A DNA stretch of 64,000 nucleotides, from positions 58,026-122,025 of the forward strand of contig JAUNSR010000006.1 in the NCBI GenBank assembly GCA_030539115.1, written 5' to 3'. Positions 9,207 to 16,840 of the stretch are shown piece by piece. This DNA is from Bacteroidales bacterium (GTDB taxonomy: Bacteria > Bacteroidota > Bacteroidia > Bacteroidales > JAUNSR01). The notes under the pieces were generated by a model. That model did not search any database. It was not told where the DNA came from and was given only the letters and a program-made list of their open reading frames with translations. The translations under genes and the position numbers were made by a program. Position 1 is the stretch's first letter, and every line of letters begins with the position of its first letter.

Positions 9207-9243
9207 GAGGAAGATTGCTGAAAGAATCTTCCTCTTTTTTTAT
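9207..9243 (+). terminator. Rho-independent terminator of the TlpA-like gene
   Basis: A 10-bp perfect stem (GAGGAAGATT / AATCTTCCTC) with an 8-nt loop, followed directly by a run of T. It lies 115 bp after the stop codon and upstream of the TPP-riboswitch promoter. Confidence 0.85.
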
Positions 9244-9294
9244 TTTATGATTAGAAGCAAGAGAATAAAAGAAATAAGTTTTTTATAATAATAG

Positions 9295-9326
9295 TTGTAT
9301 TATTAATAAAATTTTGTATTCCTTTG
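9295..9326 (+). promoter_or_regulatory. Promoter of the thiamine operon
   Basis: A TTG at 9295-9297 and a TTCCTTTG at 9319-9326 have the 21-bp spacing of Bacteroidota promoters. Transcription would begin just upstream of the riboswitch, near 9331. Confidence 0.55.
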
Positions 9327-9336
9327 CAACGATTTT

Positions 9337-9420
9337 TAGGGGTGCTTAAACATTTAACCAATGTTTTGGCTGAGATTACACCCGTTGAACCTGATCCGGA
9401 TAATGCCGGCGAAGGGATAA
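9337..9420 (+). promoter_or_regulatory. TPP riboswitch (THI element)
   Basis: All the conserved parts are present in order: GGGGTGC, CTGAGA followed by ACACCC, then GAACCTGATCCGGATAATGC and GCGAAGGGA. These form the pyrimidine- and pyrophosphate-sensing arms of the TPP aptamer. A stable hairpin CTCCTTTT-CCC-AAAAGGAG at 9425-9443 follows and may be part of the expression platform; no U-run follows it, so control may be at translation or through a folding switch. High TPP should reduce expression of the receptor, PnuT and pyrophosphokinase genes downstream. Confidence 0.96.
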
Positions 9421-9500
9421 AAAGCTCCTTTTCCCAAAAGGAGAATAAACAGGCATATATATCTCCCCCCTTTTCAATTTTTATTAAATTTTTACTTATT

Positions 9501-11756
9501 ATGAAAAGGGTATTAGTTTTTACATCCATTGCATTTGCCTCTTTCCAAGGCGCTGTCGCTGAGGTTATAGAGAATGACACACTTCGAACACTTTCTCTTG
9601 AAGAGATAGTCGTTAATGCCACCAAAGCCACAAAGGGCGTTCCAATGGCTTATTCAAACATTTCCAAAAAGGAAATCACAAAAAACAATTATGGACAGGA
9701 TGTCCCTTATTTGATTTCTCAATCGCCTTCTGTTATCGTAACATCAGATGCTGGAACAGGCATAGGTTACACAAATTTCAGGGTAAGGGGAACCGATGCC
9801 AACAGAATCAATATTACTGTGAACGGTGTTCCTATGAATGATTCTGAATCGCATGGAGTCTTTTGGGTAAATATGTCAGACTTTGCTTCCTCTACTGAAA
9901 ACATCCAAATTCAAAGAGGAGCCGGTACCTCAACCAACGGAGCGGCTGCCTTTGGCGCAAGTATTCATCTTCAAACACAGGCTCCCAATATGCTTCCTTA
10001 TGCAGAGGTAAGCTCTACTGCAGGTCAGTTTAATACATTTAAAAATACTGTAAAAGGTGGAACGGGGCTTCTTAAGGATCATTTTATTTTCGATGCAAGA
10101 TATTCAAAAACAACAAGTGACGGCTATATTGACAGAGCAAAAGCCGACATGCAGTCTTACTTCGCTTCAGGTGCCTATTATTCAGACAACCTGATGGTTA
10201 AATATCAGTCGTTTGGCAGTGCAGAAATTACTAATCAGGCTTGGTGGGGTGTACCATCTTCTATGCTCGACAAATCATCTGTCGACTACAAAAAAAGTAA
10301 CAGGACCTATAATTCATGCGGAGAGTATGTGGAGGATGGAATAACTAAATATTATGACCAAACTGACAATTACTGGCAATATCATCACCATCTTAGCTCT
10401 GTTTATACAATTAATGACAACTGGAATACGAATCTTACTCTTCATTATACAAGAGGAAAAGGTTATTATGAGGATTATAAAGCTGATGCTTCATTTTACA
10501 AGTACAATCTTGCAAATTTCACAGACAGTGAAGGCAAAACTGTTAAGAATAGTGATCTTGTAAGACAAAAGTGGCTTAACAACCATTTCTATGGTGCCAT
10601 CTATAATTTAAATTACAATACTGAAAGGATGTTTGCCACTTTGGGAGCAGGTATAAACAATTACAATGGATATCATACCGGCAAGGTGATTTGGGCAAAG
10701 AATTATAATAATTTAAAATCCGGTCACAGATATTATCTAAGTCATGCAAATAAAATCGATGCCAATGTTTTTGCAAGGGCGAACTATTACTTCACCAAGG
10801 GATTGAGCGGGTATGCCGACCTTCAGTTTAGAACTATAGATTATACTATCGATGGGAACAGCGACCGTTTTAATGACAACAAGGAACAAGCAAAACTAAA
10901 TGTAAATGAGAAGTTCAATTTCTTTAATCCTAAAGTTGGATTAAACTATTCCTCTAATGGGCATAATGCTTTTGCCTCTTTCTCCACTGCAAATCGTGAG
11001 CCAAACAGAAATAATTATACCGATTCAAGCGAAAAGGAATATCCAACTTATGAGACTCTTTATGATTATGAATTAGGATATTCATATACCAACCCATTTT
11101 GGAATGCAGGAATCAACTTGTATTACATGGATTACAATAATCAATTGATACAAACAGGAAAAATCAGTGATATCGGTGAGCCTCTTACTTCAAATATTAA
11201 AGATTCTTATAGAACAGGTATTGAAATTATGGGAGGTGTCAGGATTTTACCGACACTATCATGGAGAGGAAATGTAACATTCAGCTCAAACAAGATTAAA
11301 AATTTCAGCGAATATGTAGAAACCTTCGTTGGCGAAGATTGGGATAAAGCTCCTATTACTGAAGTTTATATCGGCAAAACTGATATATGCTTCTCACCCA
11401 ACACAATTGTAAATTCATCATTTGATTTCAATTATCATGGCTTTTATGCTTCGTTTAATTCTGTTTATGTAAGCCGTCAATATCTTGACAATACATCCAA
11501 CAAAGGTCGTTCAATTGATCCTTACTTTGTTAATAACTTGATTTTGGGGTATACTTTCAAGCCTCGCTTTGTGAAAGAGATCAATTTAGGGCTAAAAATT
11601 AACAACATATTTAATGAAGAATACGAAACGTTTGGCTGGGTTTCAACAAGCATTAACGAATCACAAGGATATACCCTTGACAAGCGCTCTGTTTATGATG
11701 GTCTGTTTACTCAGGCAGGCACTAATGTTCTTGGATCTCTTACAATAAAATTCTAA
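9501..11756 (+). CDS. TonB-dependent receptor, predicted thiamine uptake
   Basis: The start is the ATG at 9501, because the frame upstream of it runs back through the riboswitch. The 751-residue product has a signal peptide, a TonB box region, a plug domain at about 40-160 (VRGTDANRINITVNGVPMND, QRGAGTSTNGAAAFGAS) and a 22-strand barrel ending in an aromatic/charged terminus (LGSLTIKF). Its place directly behind a TPP riboswitch and ahead of pnuT and a thiamine pyrophosphokinase is the known Bacteroidota thiamine-salvage layout. The inference is active transport of thiamine, or a thiamine derivative, across the outer membrane. Confidence 0.92.
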   Translation: MKRVLVFTSIAFASFQGAVAEVIENDTLRTLSLEEIVVNATKATKGVPMAYSNISKKEITKNNYGQDVPYLISQSPSVIVTSDAGTGIGYTNFRVRGTDANRINITVNGVPMNDSESHGVFWVNMSDFASSTENIQIQRGAGTSTNGAAAFGASIHLQTQAPNMLPYAEVSSTAGQFNTFKNTVKGGTGLLKDHFIFDARYSKTTSDGYIDRAKADMQSYFASGAYYSDNLMVKYQSFGSAEITNQAWWGVPSSMLDKSSVDYKKSNRTYNSCGEYVEDGITKYYDQTDNYWQYHHHLSSVYTINDNWNTNLTLHYTRGKGYYEDYKADASFYKYNLANFTDSEGKTVKNSDLVRQKWLNNHFYGAIYNLNYNTERMFATLGAGINNYNGYHTGKVIWAKNYNNLKSGHRYYLSHANKIDANVFARANYYFTKGLSGYADLQFRTIDYTIDGNSDRFNDNKEQAKLNVNEKFNFFNPKVGLNYSSNGHNAFASFSTANREPNRNNYTDSSEKEYPTYETLYDYELGYSYTNPFWNAGINLYYMDYNNQLIQTGKISDIGEPLTSNIKDSYRTGIEIMGGVRILPTLSWRGNVTFSSNKIKNFSEYVETFVGEDWDKAPITEVYIGKTDICFSPNTIVNSSFDFNYHGFYASFNSVYVSRQYLDNTSNKGRSIDPYFVNNLILGYTFKPRFVKEINLGLKINNIFNEEYETFGWVSTSINESQGYTLDKRSVYDGLFTQAGTNVLGSLTIKF

Positions 11757-11851
11757 TATTAAAATAAAAGGGATATCTTCGTAAGGAATTTCAAAAAGAA
11801 GAAGATAAATATTGTAATAGATAAATAGAAGACAAACACCCTCTATTATAA

Positions 11852-11880
11852 TTTCAAAAAATATCTAATATTTTTTGAAA
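11852..11880. repeat. 13-bp perfect inverted repeat between receptor and pnuT
   Basis: Arms TTTCAAAAAATAT and ATATTTTTTGAAA flank a 3-nt CTA loop. On either strand this forms a tight A/U-rich hairpin. It lies in the 168-bp gap after the receptor gene and could be a partial terminator or an mRNA-stabilising hairpin. Confidence 0.6.
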
Positions 11881-11924
11881 TAAAAACACAGAGAGCATAA
11901 TCTTCTAAGAAAATTAAGAATAAA

Positions 11925-12536
11925 GTGATAGCAGAACAGTTTTGGACTTATTTAGAATATTTTGGAGTTATCTCCGGCCTGATTTATCTATGGCTGGAGA
12001 TAAAACAAAACTCCATAATGTGGATTGTGGGAGGAATTAGCGCTTTGATATACATATTTGTCTTTGCTTACTCTAAAGTTTATGCAGATATGGCTTTCAA
12101 TATTTATTATGCTATAATCAGTTTTTGGGGTTATTTTATGTGGAGAAAGTCTTTATCCAAAGGAAACGACAAAGAACATGAATATGCTTCAGACTCTGTT
12201 ATAGAATATTCAAATGTTACTCCCTCACAAGCACTTAAAATCGGTCTGTCAACAGGTTTGATTTATCTTATAATATTTTTGGTTCTAAGCAAATATACCG
12301 ACTCTCCTATTCCTTACGGAGATGCCCTTACAACAACACTAAGCATAATCGGGACTTGGATGCTTGCAAAGAAAATCATTCAACATTGGGACATTTGGAT
12401 AATAGTGAACGTATTATCTATTTACCTTTATTATATAAGAGGTCTTTATCCAACAATGTTTTTGTATTTTTTATATGCATTATCCTCATTCGCAGGCTAT
12501 TATATTTGGAAAAAGAAAGGAGTTGTGTATGGATAA
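11925..12536 (+). CDS. pnuT: PnuT-type thiamine transporter (PnuC family)
   Basis: A 203-residue protein with about seven membrane segments and the PnuC-family features WLEIKQNSIMWIVGG and the late W..Y segments (NVLSIYLYYIRGLYPTMFLY). PnuC-family carriers are facilitators that rely on intracellular phosphorylation to trap the vitamin. The neighbour encodes thiamine pyrophosphokinase and the operon is led by a TPP riboswitch, so this is the thiamine-specific branch rather than the nicotinamide riboside one. The start is GTG at 11925; no ATG in frame fits better. Its end overlaps the next gene by 8 bp, which suggests translational coupling. Confidence 0.92.
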   Translation: MIAEQFWTYLEYFGVISGLIYLWLEIKQNSIMWIVGGISALIYIFVFAYSKVYADMAFNIYYAIISFWGYFMWRKSLSKGNDKEHEYASDSVIEYSNVTPSQALKIGLSTGLIYLIIFLVLSKYTDSPIPYGDALTTTLSIIGTWMLAKKIIQHWDIWIIVNVLSIYLYYIRGLYPTMFLYFLYALSSFAGYYIWKKKGVVYG

Positions 12537-13158
12537 CTATGATTGTATAATTGTTGCCAATGGAGATTTTCCTGCTTTGGAGTATAATATAAAACTTATA
12601 GAAAATGCCAAATATCTGATAGTTTGTGACGGAGGAGCCGAAGAGTTAATTGATAAAGGGTTTATTCCCGACAATATCGTTGGCGATATGGATAGCACAT
12701 CTTTAGAGATAAAGGAAAAATTCAAAGACATAATTGTTTATTATAAAGAGCAGGAAACAAATGACCTGACAAAATCTGTTTCTTTTGCAAAAAAATCAGG
12801 ATTTAAGAATGTGGCTATTTTAGGCGCCACAGGCAAACGCGAAGATCATACCCTTGGGAATATTTCTCTTTTGGCTGATTATTGCGAATGGTTTGAAAAA
12901 ATAGAAATTATTACGGATTATGGCACTTTTGTATCTATTAATAAAACAACCACATTCGAATCATTTGAAGGTCAGCAAGTATCCATTTTTTCTTTAACTC
13001 CTGATACTTACATTTCTACTGAAGGACTTAAATATCCAATAGCACAAAGACAGCTGACAAGCTGGTGGCAGGGAACTCTTAATGAAGCTTTATCAAATGA
13101 GTTTACAATTTCGTTCACAAATGGCAAGCTTATTTTGTTTCTTAAAAATAAAAATTAA
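12529..13158 (+). CDS. thiN: Thiamine pyrophosphokinase
   Basis: The start is the ATG at 12529, which overlaps the pnuT stop; the 209-residue product then has the usual family length. The N-terminal catalytic domain shows VCDGGAEEL, VGDMDSTS and the active-site segment QETNDLTKSV; GATGKREDHTLGN follows. The small C-terminal beta domain that binds thiamine is present (LKYPI, LTSWWQGTLNE, SF..GKLILF). It converts imported thiamine plus ATP to TPP and AMP, trapping the vitamin and supplying the riboswitch ligand. Confidence 0.95.
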   Translation: MDNYDCIIVANGDFPALEYNIKLIENAKYLIVCDGGAEELIDKGFIPDNIVGDMDSTSLEIKEKFKDIIVYYKEQETNDLTKSVSFAKKSGFKNVAILGATGKREDHTLGNISLLADYCEWFEKIEIITDYGTFVSINKTTTFESFEGQQVSIFSLTPDTYISTEGLKYPIAQRQLTSWWQGTLNEALSNEFTISFTNGKLILFLKNKN

Positions 13159-13240
13159 GAAATATTCCATTATTGATTAATAGCACAGAGTAAGACTTCC
13201 TTTCTGATTATTACTACCGATAAGCAACAGTTTTGGTTCT

Positions 13241-14110
13241 TTATTTTTGTTTTTCGACTCTCTCCACAAAATTTTCAAAATTGGGACTTTTGTAATTGAA
13301 ACTAAGAGATGTAAGAACAGCAGGTTTAACACATACACTTTGAGTTAAAAGTTGAGAATACTCTCCAAGAAGCAGTTTTAATACAAAAGAAGGAATATTC
13401 ATTCTAATAAGAGTCTTGTTGTGCAAGGATAAGACATCCGCAAATTTCTTCTGGGTAATGATGTCGGGAGCTGTAAAGTTTACAACACCTGAGATGTTTT
13501 TATTTTCTATTATAAAAATTATACCGTTTATAAGATCTTCTATGTCTATCCATGAGATAAAATTATTTTTGTCAGCAATAGTTACACTGATGCCGTTTTG
13601 AAAAGGTAAAACCATTTTTTCATAAGCACCACCTTTGGGTGCCAATACGATGCCGAAACGTGTAATAACAACCCTTACATCAATTCGAACTCTCTTTACC
13701 TCCTCTTCCCAACTATTGCAAAGACGACCCAAAAAGGTCTTTGAGTGTGAATCATAGCTCTCATCAAAACAGCCGTCTGTCGGATAAATGCCAACAGCGG
13801 AGGTAGATATAAGAAGTTTTGTCCTTTGAGTTTTATTTATGGCATTAACTATAGAACGGGTTATATGGAGCCTGCTCTCAATAATAGTTCTTTTATAATC
13901 GTCTGTCCATTTTTTGTTTAAAGGAGCACCGGCTAAATTAATAACGATATCAGCATTTGAAATAATATTTGTTAGATGGTCGTTGTCAGTATAAAATAAA
14001 TCCCTGCCAAGCTCAAATACATTGCATCCCATCTCATTTAGTCTATACAGAAGATTTTTGCCTATAAATCCTGTAGCTCCGCTAATGGCTATATTTGTCT
14101 TGCTGTCCAT
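13241..14110 (-). CDS. TIGR01777 family NAD-dependent epimerase/dehydratase-like protein
   Basis: A 289-residue extended-SDR protein with the nucleotide-binding loop GATGFIG at 11-17, NLAGAP near residue 60 and the STSAVGIYP segment. A C-terminal DUF1731-like tail ends it (SLSFNYKSPNFENFVE). This combination defines the TIGR01777/YfcH family, whose members bind NAD(P) but whose reaction is unknown. It converges with the thiamine operon after 82 bp and shares no obvious pathway with it. Confidence 0.88.
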   Translation of the reverse strand: MDSKTNIAISGATGFIGKNLLYRLNEMGCNVFELGRDLFYTDNDHLTNIISNADIVINLAGAPLNKKWTDDYKRTIIESRLHITRSIVNAINKTQRTKLLISTSAVGIYPTDGCFDESYDSHSKTFLGRLCNSWEEEVKRVRIDVRVVITRFGIVLAPKGGAYEKMVLPFQNGISVTIADKNNFISWIDIEDLINGIIFIIENKNISGVVNFTAPDIITQKKFADVLSLHNKTLIRMNIPSFVLKLLLGEYSQLLTQSVCVKPAVLTSLSFNYKSPNFENFVERVEKQK

Positions 14111-14638
14111 TACAATGAATTACTAAAATTGTTTCTTTATTATTGTGAATTACTTTATTATAAAACATTTTGTACAGGATTAAAGCAAAAAAATATCATG
14201 GAATATATTTATAAAAAAACTAAAAACACATTCCATTGGATTAGAAGAAAAAAAATATGGGGGTTTGCTTAAAAAAACAGAGGATTTGCTTTAGTTTTTT
14301 TAGCATTGAATAAGATGCTTATTGTAGTACTCTTGGAAAAACTATAAACTATAATTTTTTTATAATTTTAATCACATTATTATATAATAGCGATTAAATT
14401 TTAATGGTGGAATACGAATCTTTTTTATATAACAACTGATTGAAAAAACATGAATAATCAAGTTATAATATTTAATTTATGATTGAAATATTATAATATT
14501 ATTATTTTTGCCGTAATAGATAAGTTGTTATCAGGTATTAATATAATGTTGATATAATATTGAGGTATTTTCTTAAGATATCAGCATTTAGTTAATGATT
14601 TTTGTTTGCAAAGACTTAACTTTTTTCAGAAAAAAGAT
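14111..14638. other. 528-bp AT-rich intergenic region
   Basis: This separates the divergent TIGR01777 and Gfo/Idh/MocA genes and must carry both promoters. A TATTTTTG near 14505 is a candidate -7 box for the rightward gene. I see no open reading frame, RNA signature or repeat. Confidence 0.5.
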
Positions 14639-15805
14639 ATGAACATTGGATTTATAGGATTAGGATACAGGGCGGAACTTGCTGTTAGAAGATTTACATA
14701 TATAAAAGATGTAACTATTAAAGCTATTTGTGATATAGATCCCGGTAAAGTAAAATCTACCAAAGACTATCTGGAGAAAAGAAAAATTAAACATTTTGAT
14801 ATTTATTCTGATTATAAGCATTTGTTGGAAGATGCATCTATCGATACAGTTTACATCTCAACTCCATGGCATACTCATTCAGAAATTGCAGTCAATGCCA
14901 TGAAAAGCGGGAAGCACGCCGCAATTGAGGTACCGGCTGCTAAAACTTTGAATGAATGCTTTGAATTAATAAAGATGTCAAAGCAAACAAATAAGCAATG
15001 TTGTATTCTTGAGAACTGTTGTTTCGATGATTTTACTATGGCTTCATCAAATATGGTAAAGGATGGTCTTTTTGGTGAGATTTATCATTGTGAGGGCGCT
15101 TACATTCATAGATTGTGTGAGCGGTATATTGAAAACAATAGAGACTTTAAAAATAATTGGATGATTAATGAGTTTATAACTCAAACCGGGAATATTTATC
15201 CCACTCATGGTTTTGGACCTATATCAAAGTTGTTGGACCTTAATAATACAGACAGGGTGGTTTCGATTAATTCAATATCATCTTCATCGAATGTTTATTC
15301 TCAGTTTGTATGTGAACATTTTAATGAGAATGTAAATTTTTCATTGGCTGATATCAATACATCAATACTAAAGACACAAAAAGGCAAAACAATTATGCTT
15401 CAGCTTGATATGTCTACACCAAGACCCTATAGCAGAAAACATATAGTGTGCGGCACAAAAGGATTTTTTCATAAGTATCCTACAGAAGAAATTGCCTTCT
15501 TGCCAGATTATAATCATTATATATGTAAAGAAGAAAAAGCAAAACTTTTAAACGATTATAGAGATCCGTTTTATATAAAAAGTGTTGAGGCTTTTTCAAA
15601 AGTGGATGATCCGGAACTTATCAGGCGTGGGGTAATGGATTTTGCAATGGATTTGAATCTCGTGGAGGCAATTAATGAGAACAGAACCTTTATGCTTGAT
15701 GTTTATGATGCTGCATTATGGTCATCTATAACAGAACTTAGTCAGCTGTCTTTGAAACAAAACGGTGCACCGATTGATGTTCCTGACTTTAAAAATTTGT
15801 TTTAG
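14639..15805 (+). CDS. Gfo/Idh/MocA family oxidoreductase, GH109-like, cytosolic
   Basis: I chose the ATG at 14639 (388 residues) over an in-frame TTG 33 bp upstream. The N-terminal Rossmann domain has GFIGLGYRAE at 4-13 and EVPAAK at 97-102. The C-terminal part contains LENCCFDD at 125-131 and GNIYPTHGFGPI at 184-195, the pattern seen in GH109 alpha-N-acetylgalactosaminidases, which use bound NAD for an oxidation-elimination mechanism. Known GH109 enzymes usually carry a Tat signal; this one has no export signal. GH109-like chemistry on an imported amino sugar glycoside is an inference; another NAD-dependent sugar dehydrogenase is possible. Confidence 0.8.
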   Translation: MNIGFIGLGYRAELAVRRFTYIKDVTIKAICDIDPGKVKSTKDYLEKRKIKHFDIYSDYKHLLEDASIDTVYISTPWHTHSEIAVNAMKSGKHAAIEVPAAKTLNECFELIKMSKQTNKQCCILENCCFDDFTMASSNMVKDGLFGEIYHCEGAYIHRLCERYIENNRDFKNNWMINEFITQTGNIYPTHGFGPISKLLDLNNTDRVVSINSISSSSNVYSQFVCEHFNENVNFSLADINTSILKTQKGKTIMLQLDMSTPRPYSRKHIVCGTKGFFHKYPTEEIAFLPDYNHYICKEEKAKLLNDYRDPFYIKSVEAFSKVDDPELIRRGVMDFAMDLNLVEAINENRTFMLDVYDAALWSSITELSQLSLKQNGAPIDVPDFKNLF

Positions 15806-16016
15806 ATTTTGTCTTCAATAATATAATTTGGTTGTTTGACAATCAGTAAAAAGGGTTATTAAGTCAGTAATTTATATATCATATATACTATTTAAAGTGT
15901 CTACTTTTGATAAATGATAATTTGTTTTATTAATTGTATTTCAACAATTAATAAAACATCAAATTGTTTATACCTAATAATTATTTCGTACTGATAATTA
16001 CTAAAATAAAACTATA

Positions 16017-16580
16017 ATGAAGAATTTGCTAATTGCTGTCATTACATTGCTAAGCACTATGGGGATGACGGCTCAAAACAAAACACAAATGAAAGAAACA
16101 AAAAAATTAGTTGTTTATTTCTCTTGTACCGGAACAACTAAAAAGGCAGCCCAGGAACTTGCAAAAACTATTAATGCAGATTTATTTGAGATAAAACCGG
16201 AAATACCTTATACACCTGCAGATTTGGATTGGAACAATAAAAAAAGCAGAAGTTCTGTGGAAATGAAAAATCTCGATTCAAGACCTGCAATAGCATCAAA
16301 AGTAACCAATATTAATAGTTATGATGCCGTATTTATTGGTTTTCCTATTTGGTGGGATTTAGCTCCAACTATAATAAATACATTTATTGAGAGCTATGAT
16401 CTTAACAATAAAATGATTGTTCCTTTTGCAACTTCAGGTGGCAGCGGTATAGAGAACAGTCAGAAAAATCTAAAAAAATCATATCCAAAATTAAAAGTCG
16501 TTTCCGGAAAACTTCTTAATGGAAAAATAAATAATGAAACTATTAAAGGTTGGTTTGACAAAATAGATAAAGAGAGTTGA
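16017..16580 (+). CDS. Flavodoxin family protein with signal peptide
   Basis: A 187-residue protein. Residues 1-19 look like a Sec signal peptide ([19 protein letters not shown]), then a flavodoxin domain starts with the phosphate-binding loop [10 protein letters not shown] at about 34-43. [16 protein letters not shown] and the ATSGGSGI segment are the other FMN-contacting parts. Flavodoxins are normally cytosolic electron carriers; a predicted exported one implies a periplasmic redox partner or a misread membrane anchor. It stands alone, convergent with the GH27 gene and sharing a terminator with it. Confidence 0.85.
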   Translation: MKNLLIAVITLLSTMGMTAQNKTQMKETKKLVVYFSCTGTTKKAAQELAKTINADLFEIKPEIPYTPADLDWNNKKSRSSVEMKNLDSRPAIASKVTNINSYDAVFIGFPIWWDLAPTIINTFIESYDLNNKMIVPFATSGGSGIENSQKNLKKSYPKLKVVSGKLLNGKINNETIKGWFDKIDKES

Positions 16581-16708
16581 TAAATATTTTATTATTTAAC
16601 TGATAAATTTTCTCTTAGAAGTTATAGTTATTATCATCGGGTATATAAAAGCTTAAAATGAAAGGCATCTTAAAGATTTCTACATTTCAAGTTATTATAA
16701 TCATAAAT

Positions 16709-16759
16709 AAAAAAGTTTCAATAACAGAGCAATTCAAACTCTATTATTGAAACTTTTTT
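16709..16759. terminator. Bidirectional terminator between flavodoxin and GH27 genes
   Basis: A long stem, AAAAAGTTTCAATAA... pairing with ...TTATTGAAACTTTTT, extends inwards to CAGAG/CTCT around a 9-nt loop. A-runs on one side and T-runs on the other make it work on both strands, as expected between convergent genes ending at 16580 and 16841. Confidence 0.85.
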
Positions 16760-16840
16760 ATGTTTCCATCTTTTATTTCAGTATTTGAAAAAAAGACAAA
16801 AATATATTTCTAACAATTGTCAGTGAGTTAACCAGCAATA

